DNA of 64,000 nt. Source: Halocaridina rubra. Its lineage: Eukaryota; Arthropoda; Malacostraca; Decapoda; Atyidae. A program made the position numbers and the translations under genes. Shown in pieces: positions 19,121 to 43,118 of this stretch. Position 1 is the first letter of the stretch; every line of letters starts with the position of its first letter. The DNA is taken from NCBI GenBank assembly GCA_037179515.1, contig JAXCGZ010003820.1, forward strand, positions 1 through 64,000, read 5' to 3'. The notes beneath the pieces are model-generated. The model saw nothing but the letters and a program-made list of their open reading frames with translations, was not told where the DNA came from and did no database searches.

Positions 19121-20417
19121 TGTTATAATAATAGTAAAAAACAGCTTGGTCTGTAAGGCCGTATGCCAAATTGTATTAGATACTGCAATAATGTAGCTGT
19201 AGGTAAACAGGGTAGGTAAAAATGGAATACAGTAGTTGATCTTGTGTAATGAAATCCATCTTAAATACAATAATAGAAAGTATAGAATGAAACCTAATTT
19301 GTATAGCAACGTGACCATTAAAAATAGTTTGAACGAAGTTATAAGAATACTTTCACTTTTAAGTCTTTTGAGACTTGTTGAACTTTGATGTTTCTAAGAT
19401 TTTGATAGTATGTTAATGGTTAGATGACTTAATATGGGATTCTATGCTTCTGGACGCTATTTGAACTTTATATAGGATGCATCATAAACATTTTGGTCAC
19501 TATCATGCATATTGAACCTTTGTGACACAATACTAGGAGAGCGAGGACATCACAGCTCTCTAAATAGCCAGGCAAACTTTGAGACTTCAAAGCAGAATTA
19601 TTTTAGCCCTATTAGTCTTTTCCAGGAAGTAGCAATCATCTCGTGTAGAAGACTTATGTATTGCACAGAGCATATCCAAATGAATTTATATGCCACCTTC
19701 TGGCCCTAATTGAAATTTTTTTGAGATTTGTGAGTATCGCTATTCGATGCAACCCATCCTGTCACCATATCTACCTTATCCTTGGCTTTCTTGTTGTATC
19801 TCTTCTCACTTGATTGAGGTACCACTCCCTCGCTGGAAGATTATACTGTCAACCATATTGCTTTTCCATATAGGGCTAAAATTCCCTAGAGTAGTCATCC
19901 TTTGTTCCCATTTTCATAGATGTATCCTTAGATTGTATTATGGGCTCATTCCCAACTCTATGCTTTTTCTGCTAGCATATCCACATCCGTACTACTTCTT
20001 TGAGTAATCCAGCCAATCTTTGCTTGAAAAGTTGTCAATGTATATAATATAATTTTTTGGGTTTTTCCGACTCCCTTGCAGATGACAACTGTGTTGCTTC
20101 TGACTTACATTTTGGATTTTTCAAAATGTAAGCGGTTTCATTGATGGCTTCTATGCATGATGTTGTCAGCTGCTGTGATTGGATGATTTTGATGCTTAGG
20201 AGTTACCTGACTCATAGGGAAGAAGAAAGGCCATTTCCTTATGGTTTTACATATCTACTGTATGATCAAACTTGCACATTTATGAGGCTCGTACAGGTTA
20301 CTTCTCTCATATCTAAACAGCTGACCATAGACTTTGTCTATATAAGTGCCATAATCTCCATGTAATTTGGATAGACAAGTCAAAGCACATGCCAATTTAT
20401 CTTCGTTTTTCTCAGTA

Positions 20418-23400
20418 CTATCTATCTATCTATCTACCTTGGCTGTTTCCCCCTTTAATAGGGGATAGCCGACATTAAAAAAGAAATCAATAAGGGATTA
20501 CTTAGCTCTATGAGCAATGACGAGGGAGCTAGCGACCAATCAGATGGCACTGCTGGAGTGCCACAGCCCATCCTCCCAGCTTTTCCACAACATGCGTCGC
20601 TTCACAACTGCCAACTCCCCTACTGTCCCTACCACAGGGCTACCTCTGTAAGATGCAGCCCCATGGTAACAGCAGATGCCAATCAGAGCTGCGTCACAAT
20701 TGCTCGCCACTCATTCCTATTCCTAGCACACTCACTTGCTTCCCTCACATCCATCCTCCTATCATTGAGGGCTCTCCTTACTCCATTCATCCACCCAAAC
20801 CTAGGTCTCCCTGTAGCATTTCTTCCATCAACTCTTGCACTCATCACCTTTTTCAGCAGTCTTTCATCATCCATCCTTTCCACATGGCAAAACCATCTCA
20901 GAACATTCATATCTACTCTGTCTGCCAATTCTCTTCTCACACCCATTCTTGCTCTCACCACTTCATTCCTAACCCTATCCAACTGAGATACACCAATCAT
21001 ACTCCTCAGGCATTTCATCTCAAACATATTTAGTTTCCGTCTCTCACTTACTTTCATACCCCATAAGTTTGATCCATACATCACAGTTGGCACAACCACT
21101 TTCTCATGCAAAACTTTCTTAACATTCATTTCCAACCCTCTATTCTTCATCACTCCTTTCTATGCACCCAACACTTTACATCCTTCATTCACTCTGTGAC
21201 ACATCTGCTTCCACTCCACCATTTGCAGCTATAATCGAGCCTAAATACTTAAACTAATCAACTTCCTCAAGTTCCTCTCCATTCAACAAAACATTCAATC
21301 CAGCACCATCCTCATTTTTTGTACACCTCATAACCTTACTCTTTCCCGCATTCACTCGCAACTTCCTTCTTTCACACACCCTTCCAAATTCTGACACTAA
21401 CTGACACAGCTTCTCCTCTGAATCTGCCACCACCACAGTATCATCTGCAAACAACAACTGATTCAGCTCCCATTCGTTATCATCCCCATCTACCATTCTC
21501 AAACCTCGACCAAGCACTCGCTCATTCACCTCTCTTATGACTCCATCAATATACAAATTGAACAGCCATGTTGACATCACACATCCCTGTCTCAGTCCCA
21601 AACTCACTGGAAACCACTCACTCACTTCATTCCCTACCCTAACACAATCTCTACTGCCCTCATACAAACTCTTCACTGCATGCAACAGTTTACCATTAAT
21701 TCCATATAACCTCAAAACATTCCACATAGCCTCTCTATCAACTCTATCATACGCTTTCTCCAGATCCAAAAATGCAAAATACACATCTTTACCCTTAGCT
21801 AAATATTTCTCACATAACTGCCTAACTATAAAAATCTGATCTCTACAACCTCTATCTCTCCTAAAACCACTCTGCACTTCCGCAATCACATTTTCTGTCT
21901 TATCTCTAATCCTATTAATTAATATCCTACCATACACTTTACCTACCACACTCAACAAACTTATACCCCTAAGATTACTGCATTCATACACATCTCCCTT
22001 ACCTTGGTATAGGGGCACTATACAAGCAATCACCCATTCCACTGGCACCATTGACAACATAAAGCATATATTAAACGCTCACTAACCATTCCAATGCAAT
22101 CACACCCCTTTCTTTCAACATCTCCGCTCACACCATCCATTCCCGGTGCTTTACCTGCTTTCGCTTCATACAATACCCTTTTCACCTCCTCTCTTGTAAT
22201 CTCTCTCTCATTCTCATCTTCCATTATTGGCACCTGAACACCCCCCACTGCCACTGTAACTGCCTCTATCTTCCTCAACATTCAGCAAGCACTCAAAATA
22301 TTCTGCCCATCTTTTCCTTGCATTGTTCCCTCTTAACATCTGTCCATTCACATCTTTCACCGTCTCTTCCATCCTCGATCCACCCTTCCTTACTCTCTTC
22401 ACTTCTTTCCAAAACTTCTTTTTATTCTCCTCATATGACCTACTAATATCCTGTCCCCACCTAACATTTGCCAACCTCTTCTCTTCCTCTACCTTCCGCT
22501 TGGTTTCCACATTTCTCTCCCTATATCTTTCATACTTCTCCCTACTTTTACACTGCAGCCATTCCTCAAAAGCCCTCTTGCTCTCTTCCACCTTCGTTTT
22601 CACCCCTTCATTCCACCACTCGCTGCCCCTCCTCATGCCACCTCCAACAAACCTATTTCCACACACATCACTTGCATGTTCCATAACACTTTCTTTCATC
22701 AACCCCCATTCCTCCCCTAACTCCCCAACTTCTCTTTCTTTCACCCTGTCATATGCCACTTTCAACCTGTCCTGATATTCCTGTCTCTTCTCTGGCTTTT
22801 TCAACTCTTCCACCTTCACCATTTCCCTTCTACATCCCCCCACTCTTTTGCTTCAACCAAAAAATTATCAGACATCCCAGCAGCCACACCCCTAAATGCA
22901 TGCACATCTTTCATTCTACCAGTCATGCTCTTTGCTACCAACACATAACCCATCAATGCTCTTTCTTTCACTCTCCCATTTGCCACTCTCATCCATGTAT
23001 CCTTATTTATTAATTTCTTCTTGAAAAAACTATTACCTATAACCAACTCTTGCTCCACACACATATCAACCAGTCTTCCGCCACTCTCATTCCCACCTGG
23101 TACCTCATACTTTCCTACAACACCTTCTACCTCTCCATCACCCACTCTGGCATTCAAGTCACCCAACACAACTACATAGTTCCTTCTACTCAGACCATCC
23201 ACACACCCTAGTTAACTCATTCCAGAATTCATCCCACTCTTCCTCACTTCTCTCACATCCTGGCCCATACGCACTAACAAAAGCTCAACATTCCCTACCT
23301 ATCCTAGCCCTTACCCACATCAGCCTAGATGACACTTCTATCCATTCCACTACCTTATTTACCATCCATTCACTCAGCAATAATGCCACACCTTCTCTCG

Positions 23401-23750
23401 CTCTCCCCCTTTCAACCCCAGACACCCTACCTGTCACGTCACCAAATGCCACTTCTCCTTTTCCTTTCATCTTCGTCTCACACAGTGCCAATACACCCGT
23501 CCTCCTCCTACCAAACATATATCCAATCTCACATCTTTTGCTCTCTATCGTACTACAACCACGCACATTTAGACACCCCAAAACTAGAGTTTGGGGAGAA
23601 GATATTCTCCCCTCTACTCCCCTTCTTCATTGACGTCTTGCAGGAGGTTAATACGAGGGGGGATTCCCAGTCCCTCGTCCCCTCCACTTTTAGTTGCCTC
23701 TTACGACACGCAGGGAATACGTTGGGGCTATTCTTTGATGTTGTGCCCTT
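20418..23750 (-). mobile_element. RTE-like non-LTR retrotransposon, near full length, inactivated
   Basis: Transcribed from about 23750 down to 20418. APE-type endonuclease parts: LNVRGCSTIESKRCEIG, LALCETKMKGKG, VVVLGDLNARVGD and MSDNFLVEAK. Reverse transcriptase parts: GKAPGMDGVSGDV, ACIVPLYQGKGD, NLRGISLLSVVGKVYGRIL, AFLDLEKAYDRVDR and QLLFADDTVVVADS (catalytic FADD). C-terminal part: RRKLNMFEMKCLRSMIGVSQ to NRNEWRAIVT. The 3' noncoding end finishes in a (TAGA)n tail. A nonsense TGA after GREC (near 23285) and several frameshifts break it. The endonuclease SDH motif reads SDN. The 5' part contains the TTACGACACGCAGGGAATAC block common to such elements. Confidence 0.92.
20683..23581 (-). 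pseudogene. APE endonuclease-reverse transcriptase ORF of the LINE (broken)
   Basis: Endonuclease 23581-22816 (one nonsense codon and one frameshift), a linker rich in Glu/Lys/Arg at 22843-22290, reverse transcriptase 22281-21254, and C-terminal domain 21153-20683. Pieces lie in different frames of the minus strand. FADD is intact; the endonuclease SDH histidine is Asn here. Confidence 0.9.
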
Positions 23751-24600
23751 TTACTCTCACTTCTTCCCCAACCATGTACATAAAGAGGGACAATGACCAG
23801 TGTTCTCATTGGAGTTTATCCTCCAGAACCCCTCTTATGCTATGGCTCCTTAAAGGAGGAGAGTAATAATGGGGTCTGCTGGTTACCTCACTCTTCCTAT
23901 TTTGTCGACTTTTACAGTACTGAGCATAACTGCCTTAGTCATACCAAATTCCATCTAACTTCATTCAAGTACTAACTCCTCTAAGAATTGTGACCATTCA
24001 TTATGAATATAATATAAATAATGTGTCTTAGTATATGTGATAAACTAATAGTGTGACCGTAAGACCTTTTGACTGTATTTCTTTTGGATAAAAAACCCTA
24101 TTTTATTATATTTATGAAACGACAAAACTTAGAATTAACAGACCAGAAAAAAGAAAAACTGGAGTAGAGTGATTTATGAATATGAGATATTACGGATTAA
24201 GATATGACTCTATTAAAAGCTTTTATATGGTATCTTGAAATTTATATGATTCAGTATTTTCTCTAGATACGAATTTTTGCTACATTTACTGTAAACGTTA
24301 AAGTTATGTATACTGCACATATATACAGTTTTGAAAAATATAATAAGGAGGCAATGTAGCATGAACGAGTCATTATTTCATATGTTAATTATATTGACAG
24401 AGAGAAGTACCTTATGTATTGGTTTAGGGAAAAATAAGCTCAGTAAATAAATATCGAAATGCTACTTCAGAGGTATTTGTCATTCCATAATATGAGATAT
24501 TACAATTCCATGACGTGTAAGAACAACTGACTGGTGTAATACAGAGCCTTTAAAAGCTAACAGTAATGCTCACAGCCAAGCAGAAGTGAAGGAGGCGAAG
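23751..24600. other. Intergenic upstream of TMEM11
   Basis: No gene seen. CCTTTAAAAG at 24548-24557 is a weak TATA-like candidate about 135 bp before the inferred TMEM11 ATG. Confidence 0.35.
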
Positions 24601-24690
24601 TCGGGACCTATGACCTGACAAAGGTTCTTGTCTCCTGCACACATAAGGAAGAAGAAGAAGGAGTCTAAATCAGAGAGTGGAATAACAACA

Positions 24691-34896
<10,206 letters not shown>

Positions 34897-36454
34897 CAGG
34901 TATACCTCGGCTTACGTCATTTTGAGTTAAGTCGTTCTCGATTATACGTCGGTTTCCAAAAAAATATATGGAAAAATAAAAAAAAATAGTTTACGTCATT
35001 ATAATCAACTTTACGTCTGTCCGCTACAAATATTGGAATCATATCACTAGAAAACCATTAAAAGCACATGAAAGCATGTTACTGTACAATAAATAAAAAC
35101 AAAAGCACATAAAATCATGTTATTGTACAATAAATAAGAGTAAAAGCATATAAAATCTTATTAAAATACAGACAGTAGTTCCAATATCTACCATTAGGCG
35201 TCGTCACTCGTCATTACTGCGACACCGCTATTGTTTTGAATTGATTAGTTTATGCACGGTATACGTCTGTTTATCGGCTACTCTCATTCACATACATTTG
35301 CAACATTATATTTTGCCCCCATGGCACCTTAGAAAATTCCTAGTGCAAGTGCTAAGCGTCATGCTATAACGCTGGACGATAAACTGGCTATGATCGGATA
35401 TTATGAAGAAAATTGAAAAAAAGCATTAAGAACAAACAGCAGTTATTTTTAATATAATATTGTCAGGGAAATAGCACGAGGGTGCATCATCTGATACGGA
35501 AGTAACAAAACATTTGCTGATAGAGGTTAGTTCTCCCGCATCCTACTCCTCTTCTACCGCTTAATGCAATCGGATATTATGAAGAAAATTGAATGAAAGC
35601 ATTAAGCACAAACAGCAAACATATTTTTAATATAATATCGTCAGGGAAATAGCATGTGAGGGTGCATCAGCTGATACATAAGTAGCAAAACGTTTGCCGA
35701 TCGAGGTTCGTTCTCCCGCATCCTACTCCTCTTCTGCTGCATAATGCAGCTGGATATTATGAAGAAAATTTAATAAAAGCTTTAAGAACAAACAGCAAAC
35801 ATATTTTTAATATAATATCGTCAGGGAAATAGCGTGTAAGGGTGCATCAGCTGATACGGAAGTAGCAAAACGTTTGCCGATAGAGGTTCGTTCTCCCACA
35901 TCCTACTCCTCTTCTATAGTTTAATGCGATCGGATATTATAAAGAAAATTGAAAAAAATCATTAAGAACAAACAGCTAACATATTTTTAATATAATATTG
36001 TCAGGGAAATAGCGTGTGCGGGCGCATCAGCTGATACGGAAGTGTGACAAAACGTATGCATCCTCGTCCTCACTGCCACCATCAGTGTTGCCAGAATACA
36101 TGAATGAGAGAAATGATAAATAAAAAAAACATACATGTAAGCTGGTAAGTTATTTCAAGTATCTTAAAGATGAAATACATTTTTATTTAAATTACAGTAC
36201 TACCATCTTGTAATTAATATATATCTTAAAATGTACCATACATTTGAAAATAAAAACATCCGCTTTATCTGGCAACACTGGCCACCATGCACGTCCCATG
36301 CTAAGCCTATTGCCAACGGCATAATAGAGTTCATTAGTTTGTTTACTGTACAGTAAATCTGTATACATGTATCCAGGCTAGCCTAGAGACAAGCTAATTT
36401 GATTTATGTCGTCTCTCCTGGAACCAATTAATGACGTTGGGTGAGGTATACCTG
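34897..36454 (+). mobile_element. TA-flanked Tigger-like transposon with internal 180-bp tandem repeat
   Basis: Ends CAGGTATACCTCGGCTTACG and (inverted) CAGGTATACCTCACCCAACG; TA flanks at 34895-34896 and 36455-36456. At about 35320 the + strand reads MAP-stop-KIPSASAKRHAITL, DDKLAMIGYYEEN, resembling the N-terminal helix-turn-helix start of a Tigger transposase. The following 175-180-bp segment is then repeated about four times (35397, 35572, 35752, 35932). No DDE domain remains. Confidence 0.85.
35385..36060 (+). repeat. ~180-bp tandem repeat, array 1 (about 4 units)
   Basis: Each unit carries ATCGGATATTATGAAGAAAA, AAGAACAAACAGC, TAATATAATATCGTCAGGGA, GGTGCATCAGCTGATACGGA, AAACGTTTGCCGATAGAGGT and CGTTCTCCCGCATCCTACTC. 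Related arrays are at 45600-46250 (inverted) and 54720-55790. Confidence 0.9.
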
Positions 36455-36774
36455 TATTGAGATTACACCATTCTAAAAGCCAGAAGTTATGCTTAGACTG
36501 GGTAATATTTCAAAAGCCAGAACAGTTATGCTTAGACTGGGTATTATACACAGAATAGTGATTCTTACAATGCATTAAAATAATAGTGATTATTACAATT
36601 CAGAAAAATATTATTCCATGTTTTGTCTGGTGTGATGAGCTGGTTTGGTATAAATCCGTATGTAGGCATGAAGACTGTCAGATCAACATATAATCTTGCA
36701 TTTTAATAAACAAAGGTATTGTTGTTAACAGTGCCTGTACAACTATTTGTAAATTTTTTTTATAAAATATACGT

Positions 36775-36925
36775 GGGGACCACGGCAGCCGAAAGGTTAG
36801 AGTACTTGACACAGGAGTTGACAGACCCACAATCGATCCCACCTCAGTGTGTTAGGAAGGGCAACCAGCTTCATTCCCCGGCCTATTTGTGTCCATCCCC
36901 ATAATGGGGATTAATTGTGGCACAT
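36775..36925 (+). repeat. tRNA-derived SINE
   Basis: CGGCAGCCGAAAGGTTAGAGTAC then AATCGATCCCACC, GTTAGGAAGGGCAACCAGC and CCATCCCCATAATGGGG. Same family as 88-245. Confidence 0.65.
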
Positions 36926-37439
36926 AAAACGAGGATTATTTTTTGCTCTAGACTATGTGTGGATTTGTATGTATCTCTTAACAGCCCAAACTGAAGTATG
37001 ATTTCTAAAGTTCTGATTATGGTAACTTCATTTCACATGTATTTCCATATTCTTCCAGTAGTGACAGATATTTTAGAAATGTATCATATGTTGCCTCTTT
37101 TCTGTAGCTCTGATATACTGTAATATGCTACTGTATTTGAAATGAGTCTCGTACATAAACTTGTGATAGGCAGTCTGTTAGTACAGTCTACTAGGCTGAC
37201 AGGCACAAAGTTTAGTATGTAAATAAAAATTATTTTTATGTTAAAATTACCTTTTTCTTTTCATTAGATTAAGAATGATATTTTAGCAGCAAGTCTTTAA
37301 TATCTCACGACATATATGAAAATATCTTTGTTCTTTAGTTAATCAATAATTTTCTCCAATTGAAGCTATATGCCTCAAGAAAAGGAAGACTATAGCAGCT
37401 AAACAGAACTAGGATGAAGTTGCAGTTGAATAACATCTG

Positions 37440-38880
37440 ATAGCTGTTTATCCCTAGTCTTCCTGGCCGAACAGCCCGGTGTCACTTAGGAAGGCCACAG
37501 CCGATCCTGGGCTTTCCCACATACCTCTCAGGGAGTGTATGATTAAATGAGGTAAGCATTACTGATGGAGTCAATCAGCCTCTTCTGATAGCTCAGAAGT
37601 GCTGGATGGTACCCACAATGCAAGGTGGACTCTATCCTCACAGGCAAGGGAGGATTAAGTGGGATGAATGTTAGTCTTGCTTGCAGCTATGTGTTGTCAC
37701 TAATTTAATTAAATAACAAAAGAATTGGTTATGGATGTGATTCTGGTAATAGGTTAGGGGTGGGAAAAGGGAGAGATGACAATATTAGTGTGATATCATA
37801 CGCTAGGTGTTGTTTTCATGTTTCCTGGTTTGAATGGGTGATCTTCCATGCAGGGTAGTGAGTGGAGTAGGTTTCTGGAGGTTACAGCAAGTACTTGTGT
37901 GCCTTTGATGTCAGGGTGTTGTTTGAGTACTTTGGTGTCTTGACGTATGTGTGCGTAGTAGCTGTGCAGCCTGTAATTTTTGTTAAGAGCTTCGTTTTGT
38001 ATAGTCTGTAGATGTTTTAAAGAAGTCAGAAGCCCAAGCAGGCTATGTATATTCCATCAGTGACCCTATATATTGAGTGTATGCTATGGTGTTTTTTTTT
38101 TTCCAAAATGTTATTTGGGCAAGAGACCTGAGGTAATTTAATGCTGGAGTCAGGTTTGTAATTTATATTTGTGATATATTGTTTAAATGAAGTCGGATAG
38201 TTAAGGGACCCCACTGATAATGTTTCTGAAATTTGAGGACTGGCCAGATAATGATACAGCCTACGGGGAAGTTGCTTGCCATCTTTTTGTGGTATTGTCC
38301 ATGTTTGTGTTGAAAATTTTATTCTTGCGTCTGTGGCAAAGAATGGCATAAAATATTTTTCTTATGTCTAGTATGACGATTAGTATATTATGTTCAGATC
38401 AAGCTGAATTGATGCCACTGAAAATTCTTTGTTCAGGTCTTTAAGAAGGATGTTTGTGGAGTGTAATGGCCTGAAACTGTGTTGTGACAAAGCTAAGGGA
38501 ATGCAAGGTGTGATTTGTTGTCTTATTAGTCATTGGGAAATTTGGAGGGGGTGCAGAGTAGTGTAATGGGATGATGTGAAGAGAGTAGCATATGGTTTTT
38601 GCTGAGCTTAGGGATTATAATGACAACATGCTTCCAAATATGTATTGTGTTGCGTGAGTAATGTAGTTTGATAGGTTAAAAAAGTGCTTGTATATCTTGT
38701 GGTTCCACTTGTCTAAAGTGTATGTCGTTTATTTTTGTCAGGGCTACAGGAGGACAAGTACTTGAGGTTGTGGATGATGAGCTTTATATCCGACATGATA
38801 CAATGGTTGTTGCAGTAGGGGTGTAGATGGCTGACATGTAATGGAATATGCAAGCTCTGCTTAATCTTCTACCTTCACTT
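37440..38880 (-). mobile_element. LINE fragment, second family (RT C-terminal part)
   Basis: The minus strand reads, across frames, YITNINYKPDSSIKLPQV, YTQYIGSLMEYT-PAWAS, HQSTQTTPDIKGTQVLAV, RIESTLHCGYHPALLSYQKR and a tail with the same GCSARK ending as at 18690. The C-terminal GHHP...LL.YQKR type pattern is that of a Jockey-like non-LTR element. Decayed. Confidence 0.7.
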
Positions 38881-39560
38881 AAAACACATCACAACATCCA
38901 TCAAACTATCAAAAACATAGCACTCAAAATATTCACAGGCAGCACAGCTACTGCACTTACAGACCACTTAAACCCAGAAACCAAAGTCCTCAAAATTAAA
39001 GACTATCTTGAAGTAAAAGGTTCATAAACACTCGCTGCAATCTCCATACAGAAACTCCACCCATCACACTACATGGCAGAATACCCATACAACAAGCAAC
39101 ACTAAAACAACACCTAACACACATATCACCAACATGTACTGTCATCTCTTTTCTCTTCACCCGCCCCAAACCAGCCTCCACATACATATCCATACCCAGT
39201 TAATTCATCATTCCATTCCGTCACTCAATAACAACACAGCTGCATGCACCGTCTACTCATATCAGCCTTCTGAATCGTCCCTTCCCCTAGAAGACATAGT
39301 CCACCTGGCTAGACTGCCATGCGGGCACCACCCAGCACTTCAAAGCAATCAGAAAGGCTGGATGACTACATCAGTGATGCCAGTCCAGGATGTAACACAT
39401 CACCTCATACAACCAAATGCATTATGAAAGACTGCACTGCTTACAACCACATATGCCAACAACACAACATACACTCCCAGAGTGCACTGTAGGAACCCCC
39501 AGGATCACCTGTGGTGTTTCTTAGGGAATTGGGTGGGGGCATTCTGCCAGGCTGCTAAGG
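38860..39560 (+). mobile_element. LINE fragment, second family, opposite orientation
   Basis: The + strand encodes HHNIHQTIKNIALKIFTGST, ALTDHLNPETKVLKIKDYLE, then MRAPPSTSKQ, ISDASPGCNTSPHTTKCIMK and CTAYNHICQQHNIHSQSAL. Same family as the neighbouring minus-strand fragment, arranged tail to tail with it. Confidence 0.7.
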
Positions 39561-41843
39561 TAGAAACAACCTAATAGGCTGATATGTCAAAGGCAATTAT
39601 AAAAGTTTACTTTCTAAGGGATCAAAATCACAGCCTTAAGGTAAAGTATAGACCTCGACAGAAAAAAAGCAACATCTACGCAAACTGCAGAACCTTTAAA
39701 CTCCAAAATGCATGCAATAGCTCTTAGAGTAAACAAATTTCATAGATAAGAACACCTTTAAATGAGCTGGAGGAGAGAGAATCTCCAGTAAGTAATTTGT
39801 AACAAATTTTGAAGACCCTTCGTATGCACCAAATGAGGGAATAAGGGGTCAAGCTTTGAGTGGATGATGATCACTCTTACGATGAAAGACAAAATCAGGC
39901 CAATGCAAGTCTAAAAGAAAGGAATAGGAGCTGTTATGTTATACATGAAAACCAAAATACTGAAAAATAAAAACTAACATATCAACAGTCCACAATCAGC
40001 TACACTGGGCCTCGCAGTTTGTAATATTTCTTGCAACCATAGTGTCCATGCACGCAGTGATGTCTGCCACTTATTTTAAGTAGAAAGAAAGAATAGCTTC
40101 ATCATAATTGGACACAAAAGCCAAGGTGCTGGCCTATACCTAAACAGATGATGGACTGATAACAGCATCTACTTCAATCCATGTTGTGCAGAACATGTGT
40201 CACTAAAAATGATGAACACTTAATCCCACAGAGTAGTTTCCAGAGCAGCAAGTGGCTTGACAGCTACTACAGTTATGTTGAACACTGAATGCGTTCTCTC
40301 TACAGCTAGGGTTAGGCTGTGGTACTACCCATGAAAGAGCTCTTTCAAGAACTATGGAAAATAAATGACCCATGATTTCAATCTTGCAAAAGGGATAATT
40401 CTTTCACCCAATGTCAATACTCATATCGTTAAAAAGAAGGATAACTACCAAAATTAACTATTTGAAATATGCACAAATGTTCATGTGAATAACTCAAGCA
40501 TATTATGACATATGATTATAAAGAAAACGAATATTTACCATGTTAGCTTATTGTAACTATTTAATTACTTAAACAATTTTTAACCCTCAAGAGAAAATGT
40601 GTATCATAATTCGGCACACCTCTCAATTCTGCTAACTAGTTATTCTACTTCATATTACTTGTAAACACATGCACTTCCAATTTTTCAAGACTTCTCCTTC
40701 TCATATTAATTCTAATTTAATGTTATAAGGTCTTCTATAAGTCCTCTAATATTGCTTGATGATTTATAGGGTTAATCAGATTTGTAAAAATATCAAAGAC
40801 CAATCTCCCTAAAACCCTTAGAAGAGAGATTCTTGTTGGACTCATTTACTAAATATTACTGAGTAATTTTATTACTATAAGAATACCACAGTGAATCTCA
40901 TATAAGATTATTGCATCTAAATTATTTAAGGACACAGACAAAGGTGAAAATATAAGAACTATTAAACGTTATCCCTTTTACAATCTTCCACTGAAGAACA
41001 ACACTGAAAAGTGCTTTTGTACTAAAGCTTCATCTCAAAAACATGGATAACATCATCGTTCTTAAAACTCTCATCTCTGTCCAACTGTGACCAGTCATAC
41101 AATCTTCCAATACTGTACTCTGTACATAACATTGTAAAAACATTTAAGTAATCACTGTATTTTCATTACGAGAGTGGATTCAATACTACTGCAACAGGAT
41201 CGAAGTTATCATGATATGGGACTTCACAGATTGGATACAACCCGAATAACAGCATTACTTAGAGTAAGTAGGAGTTGAGGCTCAAGGTTATCTTAATACT
41301 AATAGTTTAGAATACTAACCGAGAGGGGGAATGTTCGAACAAAACGAATTATATTGGCTTTTTAGTGTAGTCATCCCCTGGAAAAGATTCCCTCAAAGGT
41401 AATGAAAGGTAAGTGATATGGCTACTAGATACAGACATGACATACAACTATATACAAAAGGGCAGAAAAATAATCCCATTATTCATAGCTCTTCCATTTC
41501 CAATAGCTTGGATGCCTGACACCATAGGAACTTTGGGAATGTTGATGACTATAATCTAAACTTAGGAATCTGCAAATACTGTATTTTAAGGCCTCGAGAA
41601 ATTGAAGGCATTTCATATTCCTGACCATGACAGTTACAATGATGTTGGACAACTAAACTGCTGAAGTAAAGAAAAATGGAACAGAGGTACAATGACATAA
41701 CAAGTAATCTAAGTAACAGCTTTTAAATTTTTTTTTGTTAATATGAATCCAACAAATACAACAACAACTACAATGATAAAATTATTCACTCTAAAATCCA
41801 ATCGCTGTTACCATAGACTCATATATATATATATATATATATA

Positions 41844-41875
<32 letters not shown>

Positions 41876-43118
41876 AATATAAATATATATATATAAAATA
41901 TAATATATATTAGTTGTCTTCTCAAACGGAGGAATCACTACTAAATTAAAAGAGTAACGAACAATACAAAATACAGTAATTTAAAAAGCAATGGATTTCA
42001 AGTCTTAAAAAATCTGCATACTGGTATACATAATACCAGAAAATCTTTTCAGGGAAAATAGTTAAGAAATCAACCAGATATTTAAATAATTATACATTTA
42101 AAACATTAACTGCATTTAAAATCAAATATCTATATATACTCAAAGTAGTATGCTAATATAATAAAAAATAATAATAAAAAGCTCCTCATAATAAGAAGCA
42201 AATTCAAATAATCAAATATATGAACATGGCTAATAGTGCTCCTATTATATTCCTACTAAATTTTAAATAGAAATTTTTAGCTAATACCTGTATGCATAAA
42301 GAAGGATTTTATCCTAAGCTATATTGAAAATACTTAAATCTTCAGGGCAAAGTTACAGAGGGGGGAAAAAAATTCACATTGTTCTCGGCTTGGAATGCTG
42401 TTGTGGCACTATTGCAATATTGTAATTTTAAGAGGTAGTGGACTGCTGTGCAAATGGTTCTCATGCCGAGAGTGATGGAGAAAATCTGAAGTGTTTCGGA
42501 TGCCTAAAACTGCAGACTGCAAAATTATGCCAAATAAATACAGTACTGGGTATAGTTAGCCTACAAGATACTTTCTCCTATCTATAATGCACCGTTTGAT
42601 GGCAATGAGTCTCCATTCAAATTGGGGTGAACACAAACATACTGGAGCTGAGGGCTCAAGGCTGGATGCCCTTCCTAATGCCCAGAGGTGGGATCCATCC
42701 CACATCACTCGCTCTCCGACTTGCAGGCTATACCTTTGAGCTACTGCAGCCCCATGAGGATTTTCTAACTACTGTATAGATATTTCTTTGCCTAAGCTCA
42801 TACCCATCATGTTTAATCAAGATATACGTACCCCACTACAAGAACCTCGTAAGTGAAAACTACCGGTCAAGAATGAACTTTGGAGAGAAAAGTACTCCAA
42901 TACTAAGTGTAAGATATATTACTAAGCCAATCTATCAGTGAGCATGAAATTCATTGAAAGAGCTCTATTAGACACTGAGAACAGATACTGACATATAAAT
43001 CTGCTAATCTATAACTTTGCTTTTCTTTACAATTTTTTAGGGATAAGCTAGTAGTGAAAAAGTATTACATATTTAAGTTCATAAAATGTGTTATGAAGAC
43101 TAGGCACTTCCTTTACTC
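39561..43118. other. Intergenic between LINE fragments and MSRA
   Basis: No gene seen on either strand. Holds an imperfect (TA)n array (about 41819-41895), an inverted pair CTCGGC/GCCGAG with arms at 42384-42389 and 42474-42479, and a minus-strand SINE at 42596-42755. Confidence 0.5.
42596..42755 (-). repeat. tRNA-derived SINE
   Basis: On the minus strand: GGGGCTGCAGTAGCTCAAAGG, GGGATGGATCCCACC, TTAGGAAGGGCATCCAGCC and a tail matching CCCCAATTTGAATGGAG. Same family as 31340-31500. Confidence 0.75.

Noticed and set aside
42384..42479. CTCGGC...ATGA...GCCGAG hairpin on the minus strand as a candidate MSRA SECIS
   Set aside because: The loop between the arms is about 75 nt, no GA partner lies beside the 3' arm and no AA-bearing apical stem pairs; it is also about 1.7 kb past the stop.
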